A stretch of 64,000 bases of DNA from Streptomyces sp. TS71-3 (GTDB taxonomy: Bacteria; Actinomycetota; Actinomycetes; Streptomycetales; Streptomycetaceae): NCBI RefSeq assembly GCF_018327685.1, contig NZ_BNEL01000001.1, positions 3,100,001 through 3,164,000 on the forward strand. Reading direction: 5' to 3'. Positions 8,301 to 15,611 of the stretch are shown in pieces (position 1 is the stretch's first letter; each line of letters opens with the position of its first letter). The notes below the pieces were generated by a model. The model was given only the letters and a program-made list of their open reading frames with translations. It was not told where the DNA came from and ran no database searches. A program made the position numbers and the translations under genes.

Positions 8301-9583
8301 GCACGAAGCCGTCCGAGACGGAGGAACGGGCCGCCGTCCCCGACGTGTTCGACCCGCGGCTGTACGCGCGGGGCGTCCCGCACGACCGGTACCGGCACCT
8401 GCGCGACCACCACCCCGTGGCGTGGCAGGAGGAGCCCGAGGTGCTCGGCTGGCCGGCCGGCCCCGGCTTCTGGGCCGTCACCCGGCACGAGGACGCCGTG
8501 CGCGTGCTGAAGGACTCCGCGGCGTACTCCTCGTACCTCGGCGCCACCCAGATCCGCGATCCGGACCCCGGGGACCTGCCGTTCATCCGCCGCATGATGC
8601 TCAACCAGGACCCGCCGCACCACCGGCGGCTGCGGGCGCTGGTCAGCCGCGCCTTCACCCCGAAGCGCGTGGACCGCTTCGCCGCCACCGTCCGCGAGCG
8701 CGCCCGCGCCCTGCTCACCCGGGCGGTCGAGGAGGCGCGGGCAGGCGGCGGCACCTGCGACCTCGTCGCCGAGGTCACCGACGACTACGCCCTGCTCAAC
8801 CTCACCGACCTGCTGGGCGTGCCGGACGGCGACCGGGGCCTCCTGCTGCACTGGACGCAGCGCGTCATCGGCTATCAGGACCCCGACGAGGCCGGGGCGC
8901 CGCAACCCGGCAAGGGCGCGAAGCCCGTCAACCCGAGATCCCCGGCGGCGCTGCGGGACATGTTCGACTACGCCCTCTCGCTCGCCGCCCACAAGCGGGA
9001 GCACCCCCGCGACGACGTGATGACGGCGCTGGCCACCGACCCCGAGCTGACCGCTCCCGAGCTGGAGATGTTCTTCTTCCTGCTGGTGGTGGCGGGGAAC
9101 GACACAGTGCGCAGCGCGGCCCCCGGCGGCCTGCACCTCCTGGCCCGGCACCCCGACGCCTACCGGGCCCTGCGCTCCGGAGAGGTCGCTCTCGCCACCG
9201 CCGTGGACGAACTGCTCCGCCGCCACCCCCCGGTCCTGAGCTTCCGGCGCACCGCCGCCCGGGACACGGAACTCGCGGGCACGAGGATCCGCGCCGGCGA
9301 CAAGGTGGTCGTCTTCCACGCCTCGGCCAACCACGACGAACGCGTCTTCCCCGACCCCCATGTCCTGGACCTCGCGCGCTCCCCGAACCCCCACATCTCC
9401 TTCGGCGACGGCCCCCACGTCTGCCTGGGCGCCCACTTCGCCCGCCTCCAGCTGCACACCCTGTACGACGAGGCGCGCCGCGTCCTGCCCGGCCCGCTCC
9501 ACCTCGCGGCCCCGCCGCGCCGCCTGGTGTCGAACTTCATCAATGGCCTGAAGTCGCTGCCCGTGGGGGTGGGGGAGTCCTGA
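8297..9583 (+). CDS. Cytochrome P450
   Basis: 428 residues, a soluble class I bacterial P450. The I-helix oxygen-activation motif AGNDT is at 266-270 (Asn replaces the more common acid or His before Asp), the K-helix ExxR is E305-R308, and the heme loop [10 protein letters not shown] is at 369-378 with Cys376 as the axial ligand. [13 protein letters not shown] (C-helix, heme propionate contact) is near 108. It is coupled to the hydrolase upstream by a GTGA overlap. No ferredoxin gene lies beside it, so redox partners come from elsewhere. Homology to AGNDT-type members suggests hydroxylation of a lipid, sterol or polyketide, but the substrate is not determined. Confidence 0.92.
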   Translation: MSTKPSETEERAAVPDVFDPRLYARGVPHDRYRHLRDHHPVAWQEEPEVLGWPAGPGFWAVTRHEDAVRVLKDSAAYSSYLGATQIRDPDPGDLPFIRRMMLNQDPPHHRRLRALVSRAFTPKRVDRFAATVRERARALLTRAVEEARAGGGTCDLVAEVTDDYALLNLTDLLGVPDGDRGLLLHWTQRVIGYQDPDEAGAPQPGKGAKPVNPRSPAALRDMFDYALSLAAHKREHPRDDVMTALATDPELTAPELEMFFFLLVVAGNDTVRSAAPGGLHLLARHPDAYRALRSGEVALATAVDELLRRHPPVLSFRRTAARDTELAGTRIRAGDKVVVFHASANHDERVFPDPHVLDLARSPNPHISFGDGPHVCLGAHFARLQLHTLYDEARRVLPGPLHLAAPPRRLVSNFINGLKSLPVGVGES

Positions 9584-9612
9584 GCGCCGGGCCGCGGGGT
9601 GCCGGGGGAGAG

Positions 9613-9640
9613 GCGGAGGTCCGCCGAGCGGAGGTCCGCC
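9613..9640. repeat. Two copies of a 13-bp self-complementary repeat
   Basis: GCGGAGGTCCGCC occurs at 9613-9625 and 9628-9640; each copy can fold on itself. They lie just downstream of the P450 stop and may act together as its terminator. Confidence 0.5.
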
Positions 9641-9728
9641 CCGCCCCCCACCGTGTGAAGGTGCATGCCGCAGCGATCACCAGAAGGGGTGATGCGGCGG
9701 CGGGCGCACCAAGCCGACAACCATCTAT

Positions 9729-10961
9729 ATGGACCATGTACCGGTCATCGTGGTCGCCGTCGTGCTCGCGGCCCTGGCCTTCGACTTCACCAACGGATTC
9801 CACGACACCGCGAACGCCATGGCGACGTCCATCGCCACCCACGCCCTGCGGCCCAGGGTGGCCGTTCTGATCAGCGCGGTGCTCAACGTGGCCGGGGCCT
9901 TCGTCTCCACGGAGGTCGCGAAGACGATCTCCGACGGCATCGTCGACGACGTGAAGGTGACGCCGGCCATCATCTTCGCCGGCCTCGTGGGCGCCATTCT
10001 CTGGAACCTCACCACCTGGCTCGTGGGCCTCCCGTCGTCCTCGACCCACGCGCTGTTCGGAGGGCTGATCGGTGCCATCTGGGTGGGCGCGGGGGCGTCC
10101 GCCATCAACTTCACCCAGGTCTTCCAGAAGATCATCATTCCGGCGGGGGCGGCACCGCTGGTCGCGGGAGTGGCCGCGATGGTGGCCGCCTTCGTCGCCT
10201 ACCGGATCACCCACCGGGCGAGGAAGGCCACCGTGACGAGGGGCTTCAGGCTCGGGCAGGTCGTCTCCGCTTCCCTGGTCTCCCTGGCGCACGGGACCAA
10301 CGACGCGCAGAAGACCATGGGGGCCATCACCCTCACCCTGATCTCCGCCGGCCTGCTGAGCAGGGGCGCGGGACCTCCGCTGTGGGTGATCATCAGCGCC
10401 GGTCTCGCGATCGGGCTCGGCACCTACCTGGGCGGCTGGCGGATCATCCGCACCATGGGCAAGGGCCTCACCGACATCCAGGCGCCGCAGGGCTTCACCG
10501 CGGAGACCTCCTCCGCGACGGTCATCCTCACCTCCGCCCACTTCGGCTTCGCGCTCTCCACGACCCAGGTCTGCTCCGGCGCGATCATCGGCACCGGCAT
10601 CGGCAAGGCGGCCAAGGTGCGCTGGAGCACGGCCGGGCACATGGCCACCGCCTGGCTGATCACCCTGCCCGCCGCGGGAGCGGCCGGCGCGGTGGCGGCG
10701 GTGGCCGTCACCTACGGGGGCACCTTCGGCATCGTCCTGGCCGCCGCCGCGGCGCTGGTCGTCGCCGCCCGCATCGTGGCCGTGTCGCGGCGCAACCCGG
10801 TCACCGCGCAGAACGTGAACGACTCCGAGAGGGTCGTCATCCACCAGATGCGGCGCCGGCCCCCCGCCGCGAGCGCCGCGAAGGCCGCGGCGAGCGGCGA
10901 CGGCGGCGCACGGCCCGGCGAGGGCGGGAGGGACGGCGAGGAGCGGGGGGACGAGGGGTGA
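9729..10961 (+). CDS. PiT family inorganic phosphate transporter
   Basis: 410 residues. The two inverted PiT signature repeats are present: DFTNGFHDTANAMAT near residue 18 and LAHGTNDAQKTMGAI near 190, both carrying the conserved Asn-Asp-type phosphate and cation site. About ten hydrophobic helices surround them, and the C-terminus ends in a charged Gly/Glu/Arg-rich tail of ~50 residues. These low-affinity transporters import metal-phosphate with H+ or Na+. No DUF47 partner (pap) sits beside it, unlike one of the usual Streptomyces pit loci. I could not find a clear PHO box; an inverted repeat ATCACC/GGTGAT (9676-9693) lies upstream. Confidence 0.92.
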   Translation: MDHVPVIVVAVVLAALAFDFTNGFHDTANAMATSIATHALRPRVAVLISAVLNVAGAFVSTEVAKTISDGIVDDVKVTPAIIFAGLVGAILWNLTTWLVGLPSSSTHALFGGLIGAIWVGAGASAINFTQVFQKIIIPAGAAPLVAGVAAMVAAFVAYRITHRARKATVTRGFRLGQVVSASLVSLAHGTNDAQKTMGAITLTLISAGLLSRGAGPPLWVIISAGLAIGLGTYLGGWRIIRTMGKGLTDIQAPQGFTAETSSATVILTSAHFGFALSTTQVCSGAIIGTGIGKAAKVRWSTAGHMATAWLITLPAAGAAGAVAAVAVTYGGTFGIVLAAAAALVVAARIVAVSRRNPVTAQNVNDSERVVIHQMRRRPPAASAAKAAASGDGGARPGEGGRDGEERGDEG

Positions 10962-11169
10962 CCTCGCGGCGGTCCGGCCGGCCGGGGGCGCGAGTAACCA
11001 CGACGAGACCGTCGGGCCGTCACCCTCCCGAGCGGACAGGTCCTGTCGAGTCCGGGCCACCGTCCCCCCTTTCCTTAACCCCCCAGGGCGGTTGCTCGTG
11101 CCCGCGCGGCTGAGCGGCACATCGACACGGCCCCGTGCCCCTTTGGGGTGCGTGGTTGGTGGGCGCGTA

Positions 11170-11188
11170 GCGCCCTGTCAAGGGGCGC
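11170..11188. terminator. Hairpin inside the repeat region
   Basis: GCGCCC (11170-11175) pairs with GGGCGC (11183-11188) around a 7-nt loop; a probable terminator for the plus-strand PiT gene. Confidence 0.45.
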
Positions 11189-11312
11189 GGGGAACTGCGC
11201 GCTCAGTCACGACGGGGCGGTCAGGTCGTCACCGGCCCGAGGGGGGCGCCTCTGTCGCAGCCGGACCACCGTCAGGTGGTGGCGCGGCGGAGCCGCACAT
11301 CGATACAGCCCC

Positions 11313-11330
11313 GCGCCCCTGCCGGGGCGC
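11313..11330. terminator. Hairpin terminator of the ABC transporter
   Basis: GCGCCCC (11313-11319) pairs perfectly with GGGGCGC (11324-11330) around a 4-nt loop, about 40 nt beyond the minus-strand ABC transporter stop at 11367. Confidence 0.55.
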
Positions 11331-11366
11331 CGTCGGTGAACGCGCGACGTCGGCGGAGACCGGGCC

Positions 11367-13139
11367 TCAGCCCGGCTGGCTCGCGGCGGTCAGGAACTGC
11401 GTCGCGGCGAGCTCCGCGTAGAGCGGGTCGGCGGTCACGAGGTCGTGGTGGGTGCCGACCGCGCGCACCTTTCCGGCGTCCATGACGACGATGCGGTCGG
11501 CCATGGTGACGGTGGACAGCCGGTGCGCGACGACGAGGACGGTGGTGGTCTGGGCGACGTCGGCGACGGTGTCGCGCAGCGCGGCCTCGTTGACCGCGTC
11601 GAGCTGCGAGGTGGCCTCGTCCAGGAGCAGCAGCCGCGGGCGGCGCAGCAGGGCGCGGGCGATGGCGACGCGCTGGCGCTCGCCGCCCGACAGCTTGGTG
11701 CCGCGGTGGCCGACGAGGGTGTCGAGGCCCTTGGGCAGGCGGGCGGTCAGCTCGCTGAGGCGGGTGGTCTTGAGCACCCGCATGAGGTCGGCCTCGTCGG
11801 CGTCCGGGTTGCCGAGCAGCAGGTTGTCGCGGAGCGAGCCGGACAGCACGGGCGCGTCCTGCTCCACGTACCCGATGGCGGAACGCAGGCCCGGCAGGTC
11901 CCAGTCGGCGATGTCCCGGCCGTCCACGGTGATGCTGCCGGAGTCGGGGTCGTAGAACCGCTCGATGAGCGAGAAGACGGTGGTCTTGCCCGCGCCGGAG
12001 GGCCCGACGAAGGCGGTCATGCCGCGGGCGGGGACGGTGAACGTCACGCCGTGGTGGATGTGGGGCAGGTCGTCGGCGTAGCGGAAGCGGACGTCGTCGA
12101 AGGCGACGGCGGCCGGTGCGGCGCCGGGCTCGGGCAGCGGGGCGGGCTCCGCCGCCGGTTCCGCGGGCAGCCGCAGCGCTTCCTGGATGCGGGCGAGGGC
12201 GGCCGCGCCGGTCTGGTACTGCGTGACCGCGCCCACCACCTGCTGGATCGGGGAGAACAGGTAGAAGACGTAGAGCAGGAAGGCGACCAGGGTGCCCACG
12301 CCGATCGCGCCCGTCGCCACCCGGGCGCCGCCCACCGCGAGCACGGTGATGAAGGCGATCTGCATGCAGAGGCCCGCGGTGTTCCCGGCGGCGGCCGACC
12401 ACTTGGCGGCCCGCACGCTCTGCCGCCAGGACTCGGTGGCGGCCTCGTGGACGGCCTGCTCCTCGCGGTGCTCGGCGCCCGAGGCCTTGATGGTGCGCAG
12501 CGCGCCGAGGACGCGTTCCAGCGAGGCACCCATCGCACCGACCGCGTCCTGCGCACGGCGGCTGGCCCGGTTGATCCGCGGCACGATCAGGCCGATGACC
12601 ACGCCCGCCCCGAGGATCACGGCGAGGGTGACGCCGAGCAGGACCGGGTCGACCACGCCCATCATCACCAGGGTGGCGACGAGCGTGAGCCCGCCGGTGC
12701 CGAACCCGACCAGGGAGTCCGTCGTGACCTCGCGCAGCAGCGTCGTGTCGGAGGTGATCCGCGCCATCAGGTCGCCGGGCTCGGTGCGGTCCACCGCGCC
12801 GATGCGCAGCCGCAGCAGGTACGACGACAGGGTGTGCCGGGCGCCGAGCACCACCGACTCGGCGGTGCGCCGCAGCACGTACGAACCCAGCCCGCCGATG
12901 GCGGCGTTGCCCAGCACCAGCGCCGACATGCCGAGCAGCGCACCCAGCAGGGACTCGTGGTGGGAGAGGCGGTCGATCAGGGCGCGGGCCACCAGCGGCA
13001 GCGCGAGCCCGGTGGCACCGGTGACCAGCGCCAGCACGGCCCCGAGGAGCAGCATCCAGCGGTGCGGCCGAACGTATGCGAGCAACTGCCGCCACGGGGG
13101 AGAGTCGGGGAGAGAGGCGGGAACGGGCCCGGCGCTCAC
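11367..13139 (-). CDS. Single-chain ABC transporter (exporter-type permease + ATPase)
   Basis: 590 residues from the preferred GTG at 13139. The N-terminal ~300 residues form the six-helix exporter domain; the C-terminal ATPase has Walker [10 protein letters not shown] (~379), signature [14 protein letters not shown], Walker [10 protein letters not shown] and the H-loop AHRLST. The half-transporter must dimerise. An in-frame ATG at 13232 adds 31 residues of Arg/Pro-rich sequence and lacks a ribosome-binding site. Instead a 20-codon frame with a strong site ends in a GTGA overlap with this GTG, suggesting coupling. MsbA/multidrug-type export is the family role; the cargo is unknown. Confidence 0.88.
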   Translation of the reverse strand: MSAGPVPASLPDSPPWRQLLAYVRPHRWMLLLGAVLALVTGATGLALPLVARALIDRLSHHESLLGALLGMSALVLGNAAIGGLGSYVLRRTAESVVLGARHTLSSYLLRLRIGAVDRTEPGDLMARITSDTTLLREVTTDSLVGFGTGGLTLVATLVMMGVVDPVLLGVTLAVILGAGVVIGLIVPRINRASRRAQDAVGAMGASLERVLGALRTIKASGAEHREEQAVHEAATESWRQSVRAAKWSAAAGNTAGLCMQIAFITVLAVGGARVATGAIGVGTLVAFLLYVFYLFSPIQQVVGAVTQYQTGAAALARIQEALRLPAEPAAEPAPLPEPGAAPAAVAFDDVRFRYADDLPHIHHGVTFTVPARGMTAFVGPSGAGKTTVFSLIERFYDPDSGSITVDGRDIADWDLPGLRSAIGYVEQDAPVLSGSLRDNLLLGNPDADEADLMRVLKTTRLSELTARLPKGLDTLVGHRGTKLSGGERQRVAIARALLRRPRLLLLDEATSQLDAVNEAALRDTVADVAQTTTVLVVAHRLSTVTMADRIVVMDAGKVRAVGTHHDLVTADPLYAELAATQFLTAASQPG

Positions 13140-13198
13140 CGCGCGCCGCCGCGGGTGTGCGGGGCGCGGGGGTGGCGGTCGGGCAGTACGGGGGTCAC
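13136..13198 (-). CDS. Putative 20-residue leader peptide coupled to the ABC transporter
   Basis: GTG 13198 lies 8 nt after GGGAGG and opens a frame of 20 codons (starts [10 protein letters not shown], ends RGGAR) whose TGA overlaps the GTG of the ABC transporter (GTGA). The peptide is basic and Pro-rich, with no signal sequence. It may serve only to deliver ribosomes to the transporter start, or to sense translation inhibitors. An alternative is a historical frameshift that cut off the transporter N-terminus. Confidence 0.35.
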   Translation of the reverse strand: MTPVLPDRHPRAPHTRGGAR

Positions 13199-13251
13199 GG
13201 CAGGTGCCTCCCAGGCGTGTCTCTTCGGGCATCCGAATGATAAGACGCCTG

Positions 13252-13307
13252 GCACCCGCCTCCCGCCTGAGTCCGGGGCGGCCCGGACCCAGGCGGGAGG
13301 CGGGTGC
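13252..13307. terminator. Very long hairpin after the acetolactate decarboxylase gene
   Basis: An 18-bp perfect stem (13252-13269 with 13290-13307), one A-C mismatch, then a further 7-bp stem (13271-13277 with 13282-13288) around a GCGG loop. It follows the decarboxylase stop (13359) and precedes the ABC transporter start. Confidence 0.8.
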
Positions 13308-13358
13308 GGTCGTTCGAGGACGCCTTCGCGCGGCTGTGGTCGCGCAGCGGCGGCGGCC

Positions 13359-14168
13359 TCAGCCGCCCTCCGCCTCGCGGATCCGGTCTCCGAGGTCGGA
13401 CGGGGTCAGGTCGGACCTGAGGAACTGGTCCGTCGTCGGCAGGCTGAGGTGCAGCTCGGAGCGCTCGCCGAGGGCGATCGTGCCCTGCTCGAACCGGAAG
13501 TCCAGGCAGTGGCCGCCGTGGTGGTGGGTGTCGTCGAGGAAGTGCAGGTGGTAGCCGGCGACCGAGATGCCCTGCTCGTAGTCGGGGGTGCGGTAGCCGG
13601 CCAGGGTGCCGTCCACGTCCGTGAAGACCGTCTCGGCCTGCCCCTCGGTGGCCTTGCCCAGCGACGGGTAGGGCTGCTCCTGCTTGCGCACGGTACGGGT
13701 GCGGACCTCGCCGAAGTGCCCGGTGATCCGGATCGCGTACATCAGGTTGGCGCTGCGCACCCTGCCGTCGACGAGCCGTGTCACCTCGTCGTGCGTCATG
13801 GGCGACGCCACCTCTTCGGTGTCCGTCGCCCCGAACCACGTCATGGCAGCGAACGGCGAGAGGTCGCTCTCGGAGGCGATCCGCACGGAACCGTCGGCGC
13901 GCAGGTGGTAGGGGACGCCGTTCAGGACGAGCATCTCGCCGTCGAGCTGGTTGAACGTGCCGAGCCCGAAGTCGCCGTGCTCCAGCAGTTCCCCCACGGA
14001 CACGTCGCCGTCGTAGACGCCGTCGAGGAGGGCGCCCATGGTGGAGCTCTGGTAGACCTCCCGCGACCTCGCCGGGTCGTGCCGGGCGCCGTTGCCGCCC
14101 CTCTTGTGCGGCATGACCGTCCGCACGAACCTCATGAAGCGATCGCGCGTGGGCTCCTCGATGGCCAT
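13359..14168 (-). CDS. Alpha-acetolactate decarboxylase
   Basis: 269 residues from ATG 14168, which follows GGAGG by 8 nt; a longer reading to 14339 only translates upstream tandem repeats. The enzyme decarboxylates alpha-acetolactate to acetoin, diverting pyruvate-derived carbon from valine/leucine synthesis. The zinc ligands are clear: GYHLHF gives His207 and His209, and HHHGGH gives His220, with the same spacing as in characterised Bacillus enzymes. Other family blocks are YQSSTMGALLDGVYDG, GTFNQLDGEM and GYRTPDYEQGI. No acetolactate synthase is adjacent, so it draws on the biosynthetic pool. Single-gene unit with its own hairpin terminator. Confidence 0.93.
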   Translation of the reverse strand: MAIEEPTRDRFMRFVRTVMPHKRGGNGARHDPARSREVYQSSTMGALLDGVYDGDVSVGELLEHGDFGLGTFNQLDGEMLVLNGVPYHLRADGSVRIASESDLSPFAAMTWFGATDTEEVASPMTHDEVTRLVDGRVRSANLMYAIRITGHFGEVRTRTVRKQEQPYPSLGKATEGQAETVFTDVDGTLAGYRTPDYEQGISVAGYHLHFLDDTHHHGGHCLDFRFEQGTIALGERSELHLSLPTTDQFLRSDLTPSDLGDRIREAEGG

Positions 14169-14642
14169 CACTCGCACCTCCGATCGGATCGGGATCGAGT
14201 CGCTGTCGGGTCGGGTCGCTGTCGGGCGGGACCGGTCTCGGTGTCGGGATCGGTCTCGGTGTCGGGATCGGTCGCGATCGAGTCGGGATCGGTCGCGATC
14301 CGGGCACCGCCGGGCAACCGCCCCCCGGGCGACACGCACCGGGTGCTACGGAGAGTGGCGCGGGCCTCACGGCATACGCCCGGTCGGGTGTCCAACTCCT
14401 CCATATGCTGCCTGAATCCGCATGGCTCGCAACCGGGGCCATATGGGTGCGCAGGGGAGGCTCCAGCTAACGGAACCTGGCCCTCCGGTAGCCTCCGGGG
14501 CCGGTTACCCTGTCATGGCCGCTGCACGTCCGACGCCGTGCGAGGCCGCCCGACGTGTTCGGGAGCCGGCCGCCCATCCGGCGACGCCCGGCCCGCCACC
14601 CAAGACACCCACCGCCCGCACCCACGGCTGAGGAGACCACGC
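14169..14642. other. Intergenic region between divergent genes
   Basis: It holds the promoters of the acetolactate decarboxylase and the DMT transporter but no supported gene. The decarboxylase side carries simple tandem repeats (annotated separately). GGAGGTGCGAGTG before 14168 and GAGGAGACCACGC before 14643 are the ribosome-binding sites. Confidence 0.6.
14233..14300. repeat. Tandem 18-21 bp repeats
   Basis: CGGTCTCGGTGTCGGGAT is exactly duplicated at 14233-14250 and 14251-14268, followed by related units starting CGGTCGCGATC at 14269 and 14290. Less regular GTCGGG units extend upstream to about 14180. They sit in the leader of the decarboxylase gene. Confidence 0.7.
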
Positions 14643-15578
14643 GTGACGATGCTCGTGCTGTCCGTTCTGTTCGCCTTGGCCGCCGCCGGCAGCAACGCCC
14701 TCGGAACGGTGCTGCAACGCCGTGCGGTACTGGCCGTGCCGTCGTCGAACACGCTGCGCGTCGGACTGCTCCGGGATCTGTCCCACACCCCGATCTGGTT
14801 CGCCGGCATGCTCGGCGTCGTCGCCTCGGCGGCGCTCCAGGCCGTGGCGCTGGCCACCGGCCCCCTCGCGGTGGTCCAGCCCGTCTTCGTCCTGGAACTG
14901 CCGCTCGCCCTGGTGATCGGGGGCCTCGTCTTCCACGTCCGCCGCACGCGCAGGTCCTGGACGGCCGTGGGGTGCATCGTCCTCGGGCTTGCCGTGTGCC
15001 TCGGCTCGCTGGCCCCGAGCGGCGGGCACGAGCAGGTCCCGGGGCTCTCGTGGCCCCCGGTCCTGATCGCTGCGGGGACGCTCGGCACCGTGCTGACCGT
15101 GATCGGCACCCGGCTGCCCGTGGGGCCCGCCCGCGCCGCGAGCCTCGCCGCGGCGGCCGCGATCGGCAACGCGCTGGCGGCGGCCCTGATCAAGTCGTCC
15201 GTGGCGATCCTCGCGCACGACGGCATCACGGGGTTCCTGCTGGCCTGGCAGACGTACGGCTTCGCGGTGGTGGGCGGCGTCGCCCTGCTCATCCTGGAGA
15301 CGGCGATGCAGGGCGGCCCGCTCATCGCCTCCCAGCCCGCGCTGACGCTCGGTGACGCGGCGGTCAGCGTCTGCCTGGGCGTGGTCCTCTACGGCGAGCA
15401 TCCGCACACCGGCCTGCGGCTGATCCCGGCCGTGCTGGGCGCGGCGCTGCTGCTGTACGGCACCTTCGTGCTCTCGCACACCCGGTGCCTGGCGGACTGC
15501 CGGGGCCGCGGAGACGAGCAGGCGGCCGTGCGGCGGGATCCCGGCCGTCAGCACATCGGGGCCAGCCCCGCCGCGTGA
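14643..15578 (+). CDS. DMT family transporter (EamA/NIPA-like)
   Basis: 311 residues with about nine or ten hydrophobic helices. GTG 14643 is preceded by GAGGAG at 7-nt spacing. The pattern AAAGSNALGTVLQRRAV at the start, and a repeated half with IGNALAAALIKSS, is that of the drug/metabolite transporter superfamily, in the bacterial subgroup annotated as DMT or magnesium-transporter-like (NIPA) proteins. The C-terminal ~30 residues are hydrophilic and carry three Cys/Arg-rich turns. The substrate is not known. Convergent to the kinase gene, with only 33 nt between the stops. Confidence 0.8.
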   Translation: MTMLVLSVLFALAAAGSNALGTVLQRRAVLAVPSSNTLRVGLLRDLSHTPIWFAGMLGVVASAALQAVALATGPLAVVQPVFVLELPLALVIGGLVFHVRRTRRSWTAVGCIVLGLAVCLGSLAPSGGHEQVPGLSWPPVLIAAGTLGTVLTVIGTRLPVGPARAASLAAAAAIGNALAAALIKSSVAILAHDGITGFLLAWQTYGFAVVGGVALLILETAMQGGPLIASQPALTLGDAAVSVCLGVVLYGEHPHTGLRLIPAVLGAALLLYGTFVLSHTRCLADCRGRGDEQAAVRRDPGRQHIGASPAA

Positions 15579-15611
15579 CCGCGATCTCGCCCGTCCCGCC
15601 CGTCCTGCCCG

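Larger units (their letters stand above)
11105..11331 (+). repeat. Duplicated ~47-bp intergenic repeat ending in hairpins
   Basis: Copy 1 (11105-11151) and copy 2 (11284-11331) are direct repeats, about 80% identical, sharing GCGGC-GAGC, CACATCGA and GCCCCG blocks and each ending in a short GC-rich hairpin. Between them is a stretch containing GGGGCGCGGGGAACTGCGCG, which I recognise as a motif scattered between genes in many Streptomyces genomes. The 405-bp gap between the PiT and ABC transporter genes (10962-11366) holds nothing else. Confidence 0.65.

Noticed and set aside
9660..9728. PHO box upstream of the PiT gene
   Set aside because: No pair of GTTCACC-like 11-bp repeats could be found; only a short ATCACC/GGTGAT inverted repeat is present.
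14233..14300. CRISPR array
   Set aside because: The 18-21 bp units are contiguous without spacers; they are simple tandem repeats. No cas genes occur in the window.
11445..15578. 1377-codon plus-strand gene
   Set aside because: It reads antisense through the ABC transporter and decarboxylase; only the DMT transporter from GTG 14643 has a ribosome-binding site and family match.
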